DNA of 64,000 bases from an uncultured Eubacteriales bacterium (GTDB lineage: Bacteria > Bacillota > Clostridia > Lachnospirales > Lachnospiraceae), in NCBI GenBank assembly GCA_949284175.1, contig CASDVE010000010.1, positions 1-64,000 on the forward strand, in the 5' to 3' direction. Positions 23,631-32,801 of the stretch are shown here, one piece after another. The notes under the pieces were generated by a model. The model was not told the origin of the DNA. It ran no database searches and saw only the letters and a list, made by a program, of their open reading frames with translations. Position 1 is the stretch's first letter. Each line of letters starts with the position of its first letter. The position numbers were made by a program, and so were the translations under genes.

Positions 23631-25349
23631 ATGAGGTTTGAAAATGAAAATAATGGGATGAATATAAATATAACAAATAATGAAACAGAAAAAGAGATTG
23701 TGAATCAAACAGTGGAAGAACAACAGACAGAATCTAGTTTATATCATTTTACACCAGAGGAAATGAGAGCAACCGGTAATAACACATACTATAATCATGA
23801 TTATAGTAAAGACGAACAAGGAAATCAAAACCAAGATTTTGTAACTGAGCTATCCATGAATGAAAATCAAAGTTTTAATAGAGATAGTCATAACAGACAA
23901 CCAGCAAATTATGGGAATTATTCCTCAATGGGAGGCGAAGATAAGATGAAACATCAATATCAAGACAATGAATATAGCTATCAATATCATGAACCAAGTG
24001 GCGATGGAATGCCACCAATAAAAGATAAGAAAAGAAAATCAAAAGATGGATTTGGCAAAAAAGCTACAAAATTTGTTGCAAGTGCCGTTGTATTTGGTCT
24101 TGTTGCAGGAGTTGTATTTCAAGGCGTTAACTATGGAGCCGATTATTTCTTTGGCGGAAATAAAAACGACATCCAACTTTCAACAACCAATGTGGCAACA
24201 GGCAATTCTGTTAGCACAAGCGGAAGTGTTGCACAAGTTGCACAAAGTACAATGCCAGCCATTGTAGCTATCACAAGTACAGTGGAATCCATTCAAAATG
24301 GTTTCTTTGGTCAGCAGTATAAGACGGAAGGAACAGGAAGTGGTTCCGGTATTATTATTTCAAAAGATAATAACAATTTATATATCGCAACTAATAATCA
24401 TGTTATTGAAGATGCAACGAAAGTGCAAGTAACATTTTACCACGATCCAAAAGCAGACGGAAGTGGAGAAGTTGTCAATGCAACGATTGTTGGAACCGAT
24501 CCAGATTCTGATTTAGCGGTTGTAAAAGTGGCATTAAAAGATATGAGTACAGATACATTAAATGAAATTAAAATTGCATCTTTAGGAGATTCCGATCAAG
24601 TGGAGATTGGACAGCAAGTAGTAGCCATCGGAAATGCTCTTGGATACGGGCAGTCTGTAACAAGTGGATATGTTAGTGCATTAAATCGTCAAGTGCAATT
24701 AGAGGATAAGACGATGACATTGATGCAAACAGATGCAGCCATTAACCCAGGAAATAGTGGTGGTGCTTTAATTGACATGAATGGAGATGTGATTGGTATC
24801 AACTCAGCAAAATATTCAGAAAGTGGCGTAGAAGGTATGGGATATGCAATTCCTATGGCAACTGCAAAGCCAATTCTTGAAGATATTATGAATGAATCCA
24901 GCATTCCAGAAGAAAAACAGGCTTATTTAGGAATTACAGGTTCTACGGTATCTGATCAATATAGACAGTATATGGGAAATAACAAGATTCCTTCTGGTGT
25001 TTATGTTGCAACTGTAACAGCTGATTCACCAGCAGAAAAAGGTGGAATTTATGCCAACGATATTATTGTGAAATTCAATGATAGAGAAGTTAGCACTATG
25101 GATGGATTACAGAGCTTGCTTTCCAGAAAACAAGCTGGAGATACAGTAAAAGTGGTAGTAAAACGCCAAAATCAGAATGGAGAGTATGAAGAAAAAGAAC
25201 TCACTGTGACATTAGGAAAGAAAACAGAATCTATAAAAAATCAGCAAGAACAGCAAGAACAACAAAATAATTCCAATAACTCCGGAAACTATTATGGAAA
25301 CTCTGGTTCTAGCCAAGAGCAGGAAGAATTTTGGTCATTCTTTAACTAA
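23631..25349 (+). CDS. HtrA/DegP-like membrane-anchored serine protease
   Basis: A trypsin-type quality-control protease of the envelope. AAAGGAGA supports ATG 23631 (572 residues), although the frame is open from 23586. A long polar, Asn/Gln-rich cytoplasmic region (about 1-135) precedes one transmembrane helix (FVASAVVFGLVAGVVFQGV). The protease domain carries the triad H257 (ATNNHVIED), D294 (DPDSDLAVVKV) and S376 (NPGNSGGAL). A single PDZ domain follows (about 425-520; SGVYVATVTADSPAEKGGIY), then a low-complexity Gln/Asn/Ser tail. It stands alone and ends at a strong terminator. Confidence 0.95.
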   Translation: MRFENENNGMNINITNNETEKEIVNQTVEEQQTESSLYHFTPEEMRATGNNTYYNHDYSKDEQGNQNQDFVTELSMNENQSFNRDSHNRQPANYGNYSSMGGEDKMKHQYQDNEYSYQYHEPSGDGMPPIKDKKRKSKDGFGKKATKFVASAVVFGLVAGVVFQGVNYGADYFFGGNKNDIQLSTTNVATGNSVSTSGSVAQVAQSTMPAIVAITSTVESIQNGFFGQQYKTEGTGSGSGIIISKDNNNLYIATNNHVIEDATKVQVTFYHDPKADGSGEVVNATIVGTDPDSDLAVVKVALKDMSTDTLNEIKIASLGDSDQVEIGQQVVAIGNALGYGQSVTSGYVSALNRQVQLEDKTMTLMQTDAAINPGNSGGALIDMNGDVIGINSAKYSESGVEGMGYAIPMATAKPILEDIMNESSIPEEKQAYLGITGSTVSDQYRQYMGNNKIPSGVYVATVTADSPAEKGGIYANDIIVKFNDREVSTMDGLQSLLSRKQAGDTVKVVVKRQNQNGEYEEKELTVTLGKKTESIKNQQEQQEQQNNSNNSGNYYGNSGSSQEQEEFWSFFN

Positions 25350-25365
25350 ATATAGACAAGGAAAT

Positions 25366-25406
25366 GAAATCGCCATATTCTATGAAAATAGAATGTGGCG
25401 ATTTTT
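25366..25406 (+). terminator. Rho-independent terminator after htrA
   Basis: AAATCGCCATATTCTAT pairs with ATAGAATGTGGCGATTTTT (one wobble) around a GAAA-type loop, followed by a T5 run. Confidence 0.9.
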
Positions 25407-25491
25407 CATCCTTTGTAAGTGTTCTTGCAACACCTGTAAAATCATAGTACACTATATCTAATAAAAAAAGTGGAGAAAGGAGGAGGCAACT

Positions 25492-26433
25492 TTGACATTA
25501 CAACAATTGAGATACTGCATTATGGTGGCAGAAAAGGGTTCTATCAGTGAAGCAGCCAAGACATTATTTGTGACGCAACCAAGTCTTACCAGTGCCATTC
25601 AAGAGCTGGAGTCAGAATTTCATATTACTATTTTTAATCGAACCAATCGGGGGATTGTCTTATCTTCTGAAGGGGCAGAATTTATGAGTTATGCCAGACA
25701 AGTAGTGGAACAAGCAGAGCTGATGGAAGAAAAATATCGGTATCGTGGAACTACAAAACAGCGATTCCAGATTTCCGCACAGCATTATTCTTTTGTGGCA
25801 GATGCCTTCACCAATTTAATAAAAGAGTGTGCACTAGAAGATTACGATCTCACATTGCGTGAAACAAAGACATCGGAGATCATAGATGATGTGAAAAATC
25901 TAAGAAGTGAAATTGGAGTGCTTTATTTGACAGACTTCAATCAAAAAGTGTTAAATCGCTATTTAAAAGAAAATAAGTTAGAGTTTCATGAGTTATTTCA
26001 AGCAAAGCCACATATTTTTATCGGTGAGAATCACCCACTAGCTAAGAGGGAAAGGATTCGTTTAGAAGAACTTTCAGAATATCCGTATCTGTGTTTTGAG
26101 CAAGGAGAATATAATTCCTTTTATTTTTCAGAGGAAATGTTAAGTACCATACCAAAGAAAAAAAGTATTAAGGTGAGCGATCGGGCTACCATCTTTAGTC
26201 TTATGCTCAGTTTAAATGGGTATACAGTATCCACAGGAATTATTGGTGATGATCTAAAAGCGGGAACTATTCTTGCAAAGCCAATTGATTCCAGTGAAAC
26301 GGTTCGGGTTGGATTTATCACCCATAAAAAAGCAGTATTAAGTGAGATTGCCAATTTATATTTAAAAAAATTATCAGAGCTTCCGATTTTTTGTCAGATG
26401 GAGGAAAAAGAAATTATTATTATGCAAAAATAG
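25492..26433 (+). CDS. LysR-family transcriptional regulator
   Basis: The start is TTG at 25492 behind a very strong AAAGGAGGAGG ribosome site. The 313-residue protein has the classic LysR winged HTH (LQQLRYCIMVAEKGSISEAA then TLFVTQPSLTSAIQELE) and a two-lobed effector-binding domain from about 90 (ISAQHYSFVADAF, GVLYLTDFN, IFIGENHPLA). The peptide ABC transporter operon begins 160 bases downstream in the same direction, which makes it the likely target. The effector is unknown. Confidence 0.92.
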   Translation: MTLQQLRYCIMVAEKGSISEAAKTLFVTQPSLTSAIQELESEFHITIFNRTNRGIVLSSEGAEFMSYARQVVEQAELMEEKYRYRGTTKQRFQISAQHYSFVADAFTNLIKECALEDYDLTLRETKTSEIIDDVKNLRSEIGVLYLTDFNQKVLNRYLKENKLEFHELFQAKPHIFIGENHPLAKRERIRLEELSEYPYLCFEQGEYNSFYFSEEMLSTIPKKKSIKVSDRATIFSLMLSLNGYTVSTGIIGDDLKAGTILAKPIDSSETVRVGFITHKKAVLSEIANLYLKKLSELPIFCQMEEKEIIIMQK

Positions 26434-26539
26434 TATGAAATATGTTTCTTAGGATTTGTAAGAAAAGGAATAAAAAAAGAAGAAAAAACAAAATATATTG
26501 TATGTATTGCAAAATAAACTTGCATTTTTTGGATCTGTT

Positions 26540-26568
26540 TTGTACAATGACTTTGACAATTGTATAAT
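26540..26568 (+). promoter_or_regulatory. Promoter of the peptide ABC transporter operon
   Basis: TTGTAC (26540-26545), 17 bases, TATAAT (26563-26568). An overlapping alternative is TTGCAT (26520-26525), 17 bases, TACAAT (26543-26548). Either would give a short leader before ATG 26597. Confidence 0.65.
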
Positions 26569-26596
26569 GAGAGAACGGAAAAGAAAAGGAGATAAC

Positions 26597-28171
26597 ATGA
26601 AAAGAGTAAAAAGCGTATATTTGCTTCTCTTTGCACTTACCCTGATACTTGTACTCGGCAGTTGCCGTGGCGAGAAGGAAGAGGGTAAAGAGTCGACTTT
26701 AAAAAATCAAAGTTCTCAAGAAACAAATGCGGAACCAACCATAGGAGGTTCCATTGTAGTAGGAATTTCACAAGATTTGGATAGTCTTGACCCACACAAA
26801 TCAGTAGCGGCAGGAACAAAAGAAGTTTTGTTTAATGTTTACGAAGGTCTAGTAAAACCTGATAGTTCAGGGAATTATATAGATGCAGTGGCAAAGTCGC
26901 ATACGATTTCAGAAGATGGGAAGACTTATACCTTTCAATTGCGGGAAGGTGTGAAGTTCCACAATGGAGCGGAAGTTACTGCGGAAGATGTCAAGTATTC
27001 GATTGAACGATGCGCCGGTATTACGGAGGGAGGTACTCCGTTAATATCGGCTTTTTCTATTGTAGATTGTGTGGAAATTCCAGACGAACATACCGTAGAA
27101 ATTCATCTAAAAAAAGCGGATACAGAGTTCCTAGCATACTTAATTGTAGGAATTGTTCCAAAGGATGTAAAAGATTATAATAAGAATCCCGTTGGAACAG
27201 GGCCTTTTATGTATGATTCTCGTTCTCCACTAGATTATGTGAAGTTGAAGAAATTTGATGACTACTGGGATCAAGAGCATAAGGCGTATTTGGATGAAGT
27301 TACATTTAAAATTGTAGCGGATAACAGTGCCCTTGTGAATGGACTAAAAGGTGGTTTTATTCAAATGGCAGCTAGAATTAGTCCAAACGAAACAGCAGAT
27401 CTTGACAAAGAAAAATTCACAATCTATGAAGGTGGTTCTAATTTAGTTCAGGCATTGTACTTAAACAATGCAGTCAAACCATTTGATGACATCAGAGTAA
27501 GACAAGCTCTTTGCTATGCTGTCGATCGGCAAGCCATTATCGATATTGCCTCAAATGGTAAGGGAACTGTCATTGGAAGTAGTATGTTTCCAGCCTTTAA
27601 AAAATACTATATGCCAGAACTTTCCACGTATTATAAGCAGGATATTCAAAAAGCAAAAGCGTTATTAAAAGAAGCAGGATATCCAAATGGATTCGATATG
27701 ACCATTACAGCACCATCCAATTATCAAAAGCATGTGGATGTGGCACAAGTGCTTGTAGAACAATTAAAACAAATTGGAGTGCGAGCTAAAATCGAATTGG
27801 TGGAATGGGATAGCTGGTTAAATGACGTATATGCAAACCGAGAGTATCAATCTACGGTTGTTGGTGTGGATGCTGCATATTTAAGTGCGAGAGCATTGCT
27901 TGAACGATTCACTTCAGAGTATTCCAGAAACTTTATTAATTATTCAAATCCAAAATATGACGCCTTATATGAAAAAGCGAATCATAGCATTTCCGATGAA
28001 GAACAGATAAAGTACTATAAGGAAATGCAGACTTTGCTCACAAAAGACGCTGCTAATGTGTACATTCAAGATTTAAAAGATCAAGTGGCACTGGATAGTC
28101 GGTATGGCGGATATGAATTTTATCCTCTCTATGTTCAGGATATGGCAAAAATTTATAAAGTAACACAATAA
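26597..28171 (+). CDS. Peptide ABC transporter substrate-binding lipoprotein (OppA/DppA-like)
   Basis: A family 5 solute-binding protein (524 residues from ATG 26597, after AAAAGGAGATAAC). The signal peptide ends in the lipobox LGSC, so it is lipid-anchored outside the membrane. Family features are GISQDLDSLDPHKSVAAGTK, EVLFNVYEGLVKPD, YTFQLREGVKFHNGAEVTAE and VRQALCYAVDRQAII. It is the first gene of a complete five-gene importer. The ligand is probably a peptide, but nickel or other family 5 ligands cannot be excluded. Confidence 0.93.
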   Translation: MKRVKSVYLLLFALTLILVLGSCRGEKEEGKESTLKNQSSQETNAEPTIGGSIVVGISQDLDSLDPHKSVAAGTKEVLFNVYEGLVKPDSSGNYIDAVAKSHTISEDGKTYTFQLREGVKFHNGAEVTAEDVKYSIERCAGITEGGTPLISAFSIVDCVEIPDEHTVEIHLKKADTEFLAYLIVGIVPKDVKDYNKNPVGTGPFMYDSRSPLDYVKLKKFDDYWDQEHKAYLDEVTFKIVADNSALVNGLKGGFIQMAARISPNETADLDKEKFTIYEGGSNLVQALYLNNAVKPFDDIRVRQALCYAVDRQAIIDIASNGKGTVIGSSMFPAFKKYYMPELSTYYKQDIQKAKALLKEAGYPNGFDMTITAPSNYQKHVDVAQVLVEQLKQIGVRAKIELVEWDSWLNDVYANREYQSTVVGVDAAYLSARALLERFTSEYSRNFINYSNPKYDALYEKANHSISDEEQIKYYKEMQTLLTKDAANVYIQDLKDQVALDSRYGGYEFYPLYVQDMAKIYKVTQ

Positions 28172-28194
28172 ATTATGTGAAAAGGAAAAGACAA

Positions 28195-29139
28195 ATGAAA
28201 TATTTATGGAAGAAAGTAGGAACTCTCATTATTACATTGTTAATTGTCTCTTTTTTGTCTTTCTTTGCTTTTTCGGTGATTCCGGGAGATGCAGCACAGT
28301 CAAAACTTGGTACGGAAGCAACAGAAGAACAAGTCAAAGCCTTGCGAGAAGAAATGGGGTTAGATAAGCCTGTACTCATTCGCTATGGAAAGTGGATAAC
28401 ACAGTTTTTACAAGGAGATTTTGGGGAATCATATAGTTATTCCCTTCCTGTGAAAGAGATTGTATTGCAAAAAATGCCCATTATGATAGCGTTAGTTCTA
28501 TTGTCCTTTTTCTGGATTTTAGTTCTTTCCATACCAATTGGGATTGTATCGGCACAGCATGAAAACCGTCTGCTTGATTACATCATTCGAATTGGTAATC
28601 AAACAGTGATGGCGATACCGAGCTTTTTTATTGGAATGATCATAACCTTGATATTTGGCATTTCTTTAAAATGGTTTATGCCAGGATGTTATGTGCCAAT
28701 TGAGGACAGTTTTTTTGGATTTCTTTCTTATTTAATCGCTCCAAGTGTTGCAATCGCACTTCCAAAAACAGCCATGGCAGTTAAGATTCTTCGTTCGGCA
28801 ATTGTATCACAAAAAGATATGGACTATGTGCGGACGGCATATAGCAGAGGAAATACAAAAAGGCAGGTTTTATATAGACATATGTTGCGAAATGCAATGA
28901 TACCAACAATGACCTTTTGGGCGATGACTCTTGTGGATTTAATCGCAAATAGCATTATTATTGAAAAAGTATTTTCTATACCAGGGCTTGGAACTATGCT
29001 GATTACATCCATTTCAAATCGAGATTATCCCGTTGTTCAGTTTATCATTGTGTTCGTTGCCACACTCGTTATCCTCATTAATTTTCTTATCGATCTCTTG
29101 TATGCCAAAATTGATCCAAGAGTTAGCATAAGAAAATAG
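28195..29139 (+). CDS. Peptide ABC transporter permease (OppB/DppB-like)
   Basis: The first membrane subunit of the Opp-type importer, 314 residues. ATG 28195 follows GAAAAGGAAAAG; an upstream in-frame GTG at 28177 is less well placed. It has six hydrophobic segments, a family N-terminus with FAFSVIPGDAA and LREEMGLDKPVLIRY, and the ATPase-coupling EAA region (MDYVRTAYSRGNTKRQVLYR). The C-terminal PGLGTMLITSISNRDYPVVQ is typical of OppB. Confidence 0.93.
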   Translation: MKYLWKKVGTLIITLLIVSFLSFFAFSVIPGDAAQSKLGTEATEEQVKALREEMGLDKPVLIRYGKWITQFLQGDFGESYSYSLPVKEIVLQKMPIMIALVLLSFFWILVLSIPIGIVSAQHENRLLDYIIRIGNQTVMAIPSFFIGMIITLIFGISLKWFMPGCYVPIEDSFFGFLSYLIAPSVAIALPKTAMAVKILRSAIVSQKDMDYVRTAYSRGNTKRQVLYRHMLRNAMIPTMTFWAMTLVDLIANSIIIEKVFSIPGLGTMLITSISNRDYPVVQFIIVFVATLVILINFLIDLLYAKIDPRVSIRK

Positions 29140-29151
29140 AAAGGAAATGAA

Positions 29152-29961
29152 GTGAAGATGAAAAATAGAAAAAATTATAGTTTAATTATAGGAATTACCA
29201 TTGTTAGCATTTTATTTCTCCTATTTTTAATGGGAATTTTTTATACACCATACGATCCAGATGCGATGAATGGAAGTGAAAAAATGTTAGCTCCTTCCAT
29301 ACAGCATCTGTTTGGAACGGATCAATTTGGCAGAGATATTTTTAGTCGAGTGTTAAAAGGAATAGGCACAACCTTTTTAATCGCCATTTCCACCGTTTGT
29401 TTAGGGGCAGGAATTGGCGTATTGATTGGAGTTTTGACAGGGTATTTTGGTGGCTGGTTGGATGAAGTGTTGATGCGGGTCAATGATGCCATTGTAGCAT
29501 TCCCAAGCATTTTATTGGCACTTATTTTTATCAGCGTATTAGGGGCTGGTAAGAATAATGTAGTGTTAGCCCTTGCCATTGTATTCATACCTAGTTTTGC
29601 CCGTATGACAAGAAGTGAATTTTTGGCAAATCGGGATATGGATTATGTAAAGAGTGCAAAGTTAATGGGTGTGTCAAGTCTTCGTATTATGCTGGTTCAT
29701 ATTCTGCCAAATGCTATTCCAACCATTTTATCCATGATGGCAATTGGATTTAATAATGCCATATTAGCTGAGGCTGGCATGAGCTATTTGGGAATTGGAG
29801 TACAACCACCAGAAGCCAGTCTTGGAAGAATGTTATCAGAATCTCAGATTTATTTATCAAGAGCACCATGGATTGCCATTTTTCCGGGGCTTGCCATTGT
29901 GCTATTAGCACTGAGTTTTTCGTTGATCAGTGAAGGGCTTAGCAAGAAAGGAGAACGGTAA
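29152..29961 (+). CDS. Peptide ABC transporter permease (OppC/DppC-like)
   Basis: The second membrane subunit, 269 residues. GTG 29152 or ATG 29158 could start; AAAGGAA lies upstream of both. The OppC N-terminal signature is complete (LFGTDQFGRDIFSRVLKG), followed by five to six transmembrane helices and the coupling segment MDYVKSAKLMGVSSLRIM with HILPNAIPTI. It stops one base before the start of the ATPase gene. Confidence 0.93.
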   Translation: MKMKNRKNYSLIIGITIVSILFLLFLMGIFYTPYDPDAMNGSEKMLAPSIQHLFGTDQFGRDIFSRVLKGIGTTFLIAISTVCLGAGIGVLIGVLTGYFGGWLDEVLMRVNDAIVAFPSILLALIFISVLGAGKNNVVLALAIVFIPSFARMTRSEFLANRDMDYVKSAKLMGVSSLRIMLVHILPNAIPTILSMMAIGFNNAILAEAGMSYLGIGVQPPEASLGRMLSESQIYLSRAPWIAIFPGLAIVLLALSFSLISEGLSKKGER

Positions 29962-29962
29962 G

Positions 29963-30784
29963 ATGGCGTTATTGGAAGTTAAGAACTTAGAAGTTACATT
30001 TTTTCAAGGAAATGCTTCAAAAAGTGTTGTAAAGGATCTTTCCTTTTGTACAGAACAAGGGGAAATCGTTGGGATTGTTGGAGAATCTGGCTCTGGAAAA
30101 ACACAGACTTCTTTATCCATTTTACAGCTATTAAAGGACAATGCAAAGATTATAAAAGGTAGTATTTTTTTTGATGGAAAAGAGATTTCTGCTTATGATG
30201 AAAAGAAAATGCAGTCTATTCGTGGGAAAGAGATCGGTATGGTGTTCCAAGAGCCGATGACAGCACTAAATCCTCTACACACCGTTGGTAAACAAGTGGA
30301 AGAGAGTATGAAACTGCATTTGCATTTATCAAAAGAGGATAGAAAAAAAAGAGCTATTGATTTTATGAAAATGGTGGAGTTACCAAATCCAGAAGACGTA
30401 TATCATAAATATCCTCATCAACTGTCTGGTGGAATGCGACAAAGGGTTATGATTGCCTCTGCCCTTTGCATGGAACCAAAACTTTTAATCGCTGACGAAC
30501 CAACTACCGCTCTTGATGTCACCGTTCAAGCACAGATCCTTCGTCTATTAAAAAAGATTAACGAGGAAAAGAAGGTTTCTATCTTATTTATTTCTCACGA
30601 TCTTGGAGTGGTTCATAAGCTATGTGATCGGGTGCTTGTCATGCAAAATGGCAAAAAGGTGGAGGAGGGAAGCAGTGAAGAAATCTTTCATGCTCCAAAG
30701 GAAGCCTATACAAAAGAGTTGTTATTAGCCATTCCAAACCGAACCACATCGTTGAGAAAGAGAAGAAGGGAGGGGATGGAATGA
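29963..30784 (+). CDS. Peptide ABC transporter ATPase (OppD/DppD-like)
   Basis: The first ATP-hydrolysing subunit, 273 residues from ATG 29963 after GAAAGGAGAAC. Walker A is GESGSGKT, the signature is LSGGMRQR and Walker B is [14 protein letters not shown]; the switch His is in ISHDLG. The oligopeptide C-terminal extension is short, without an obvious iron-sulfur Cys motif. Its TGA overlaps the ATG of the OppF gene by four bases. Confidence 0.94.
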   Translation: MALLEVKNLEVTFFQGNASKSVVKDLSFCTEQGEIVGIVGESGSGKTQTSLSILQLLKDNAKIIKGSIFFDGKEISAYDEKKMQSIRGKEIGMVFQEPMTALNPLHTVGKQVEESMKLHLHLSKEDRKKRAIDFMKMVELPNPEDVYHKYPHQLSGGMRQRVMIASALCMEPKLLIADEPTTALDVTVQAQILRLLKKINEEKKVSILFISHDLGVVHKLCDRVLVMQNGKKVEEGSSEEIFHAPKEAYTKELLLAIPNRTTSLRKRRREGME

Positions 30785-31485
30785 AATCCGTATTAGAGGT
30801 GAAGAATCTAGGTGTTTCTTACAAAGGAAGAGGACGTGTATTAAAAAATATTACGTTTTCAATAAAAAAAGGAGAAATCCTCGGACTTGTTGGAGAGAGT
30901 GGATGTGGAAAGTCCACCCTATCAAAGGCGATTCTTTCTTTTATTCCCATAGAAGAAGGAGAGATTATTCATGGGACGAAACGACCTCAGATGGTATTTC
31001 AAGATCCTTTTTCTTCTTTAAATCCTTCTAAAACAATTGGTTGGATTTTGGAAGAACCCCTTCGTGTTAGCAAAGTTCCAAAAGAGGAGCGGAAAAGAAG
31101 AGTGGTTGAAATGATCGAAAAAGTCGGATTGGGAAAAGAGCATTTAAAACGCTATCCAAAAGAATTAAGTGGAGGGCAAAGGCAGAGGGTTAGCATTGCC
31201 ATTAGTTTAATTCAAGGGGCAGAATTTATAATAGCCGATGAGCCAGTATCCGCTCTTGATGTGACGGTACAAAAACAGATTATGGAACTGATGCTCACCT
31301 TGCAAGAAGAAAATCAACTCTCCTATCTCTTTATTTCGCATGACTTAAATGTGATCTATCAAATGTGTGATCGGGTTATCGTTATGAAGGACGGAGAAAT
31401 TGTGGAAGAAGGAGAAGTGGAAGAACTTTTTGCCAATCCAAAACATGATTATACAAAAGTATTGTTAGATTCTATTATGGAATAG
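30781..31485 (+). CDS. Peptide ABC transporter ATPase (OppF/DppF-like)
   Basis: The second ATPase subunit, 234 residues, coupled to the preceding gene by an ATGA overlap. Walker A is GESGCGKST, the signature LSGGQRQR and Walker [15 protein letters not shown]. At 234 residues it is shorter than typical OppF (about 300), mainly through a compact region after Walker A and a missing C-terminal extension, but all catalytic motifs are present. Confidence 0.92.
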   Translation: MKSVLEVKNLGVSYKGRGRVLKNITFSIKKGEILGLVGESGCGKSTLSKAILSFIPIEEGEIIHGTKRPQMVFQDPFSSLNPSKTIGWILEEPLRVSKVPKEERKRRVVEMIEKVGLGKEHLKRYPKELSGGQRQRVSIAISLIQGAEFIIADEPVSALDVTVQKQIMELMLTLQEENQLSYLFISHDLNVIYQMCDRVIVMKDGEIVEEGEVEELFANPKHDYTKVLLDSIME

Positions 31486-31519
31486 AAGAATAGGAGAATA
31501 GAAGAAAGGGAAAAGACGC

Positions 31520-32533
31520 ATGAAGTCAAAACAATATTTTTTTCATCAATTGAATCTGTTAAAAGTGCTAAAAATAGCACTTGGTGCTTTAATTGCGTCT
31601 TTTCTTGCTGACTGGCTATCGATTGCTTATAGCACATCAGCAGGAGTTATCACAATTTTAAGTATACAAAATACAAAAAGAGAAACATTGCTCGTCGTAG
31701 GAAAACGAATCGGAGCATTTTTCCTTGCTTGTTTCCTTGCCTATTTTAGCTTTTCTCTGTTGGGATATAACGTTATGGCAATTGGACTTTTCTTATTGCT
31801 ATTTGCACTGGTGTGCAATCTGTTTTCTTTGCAAGATGCCCTTGTTATGGACACCGTTTTAATGTTACATTTTTATGCGGAGCAATCTATGAGTTTTTCA
31901 TGGATAAAAAACGAATTATTTCTCCTCTTTATTGGAACTGGGGTTGGCGTTTTGATGAATGCCTATATGCCAGGAAATGTGAAGATAATTCGGGAAAATC
32001 AAAGAGAATTAGAAGTTACGATACGAGAAATCCTACACCAAATGTCTGCCTTGATCCGCAAAAAGGATAAGGATTGTTTAGAGGGAGTGTTAGAACTTCT
32101 CAAAATGCTTGATGACAAATTAAATAAGATGACCATTTGGGCATACGAAGAACATGATAATACGTTGATGTCTGATAATCGTTATTTTATTAAATATGTA
32201 GAACTTAGGAAAAATCAAAGTTTTGTATTAAAGAAGCTGTATAAAAATATCCACTTGCTTGACACTGTGCCAACACAGGCAATTTTAGTTGCGGATTATA
32301 TTGAAACAATCAGTCAGACCTTTCATGAGCATAACAATGGAGAGAAGTTAAAACGACAGCTAGAATCCATACAAGAGAAAATGAAAGGAGAACTTCTTCC
32401 TACAACAAGAACTGAATTTGAGAATCGGGCTATTTTATACCGAATACTATACGATTTGGAAGAGTTTTTGCAGTTAAAGATTCAGTTTGTAACAGCTTTG
32501 ACAGAAAAAGAAATCCAGCGTTTTTGGAAATAA
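31520..32533 (+). CDS. Aromatic acid exporter family (FUSC-like) membrane protein
   Basis: A 337-residue protein with an N-terminal half of about six hydrophobic segments (20-150) and a C-terminal cytoplasmic helical domain (about 165-330), the layout of ArAE_1 plus ArAE_1_C proteins. Family-like sequence includes KIALGALIASFLADWL, STSAGVITILSIQNTKRET and GTGVGVLMNAYMP. It begins 34 bases after the Opp operon and may be co-transcribed. The substrate is unknown. Confidence 0.85.
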   Translation: MKSKQYFFHQLNLLKVLKIALGALIASFLADWLSIAYSTSAGVITILSIQNTKRETLLVVGKRIGAFFLACFLAYFSFSLLGYNVMAIGLFLLLFALVCNLFSLQDALVMDTVLMLHFYAEQSMSFSWIKNELFLLFIGTGVGVLMNAYMPGNVKIIRENQRELEVTIREILHQMSALIRKKDKDCLEGVLELLKMLDDKLNKMTIWAYEEHDNTLMSDNRYFIKYVELRKNQSFVLKKLYKNIHLLDTVPTQAILVADYIETISQTFHEHNNGEKLKRQLESIQEKMKGELLPTTRTEFENRAILYRILYDLEEFLQLKIQFVTALTEKEIQRFWK

Positions 32534-32558
32534 AATTTTAAAAATTTTAGATATTATA

Positions 32559-32587
32559 TTGAAAATATGTATTAAAATTAATATAAT
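32559..32587 (+). promoter_or_regulatory. Promoter of the 35-residue peptide gene
   Basis: TTGAAA (32559-32564), 17 bases, TATAAT (32582-32587): a near-consensus promoter 35 bases before the small start codon. Confidence 0.75.
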
Positions 32588-32621
32588 ATCCGCATAAAAA
32601 TATTTTTGTGGAGGAAAAGGT

Positions 32622-32729
32622 ATGGATTTATATTCAATTGTGTCAGGATCAGTGGATATTATTTTTTATGTAGTTGTTATCGCTGTCATTGCAGGTGTTG
32701 TTATCAAGAAAGTGAAAGCAAAAAAATAA
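32622..32729 (+). CDS. 35-residue single-helix membrane peptide
   Basis: ATG 32622 follows GGAGGAAAAGG and encodes 35 residues: a short polar start (MDLYSIVSGSVD), a strongly hydrophobic helix of about 17 residues (IIFYVVVIAVIAGVVI) and a basic end (KKVKAKK). The gene has its own promoter, ribosome site and terminator, which argues that it is real and made on its own. I do not recognise it. Its size and design resemble small regulatory membrane proteins or type I toxins, but there is no direct evidence for either. Confidence 0.75.
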   Translation: MDLYSIVSGSVDIIFYVVVIAVIAGVVIKKVKAKK

Positions 32730-32733
32730 CAAG

Positions 32734-32779
32734 AAAAAGTCGCAATCTCATAATCGTTTCATTGAGATTGCGACTTTTT
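32734..32779. terminator. Bidirectional terminator
   Basis: AAAAAGTCGCAATCTCA and TGAGATTGCGACTTTTT are perfect 17-base arms around a 12-base loop. It ends the small peptide gene and, from the other side, htpG. Confidence 0.92.
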
Positions 32780-32801
32780 GTTAGAAGGAAGAACCTTCTA
32801 G

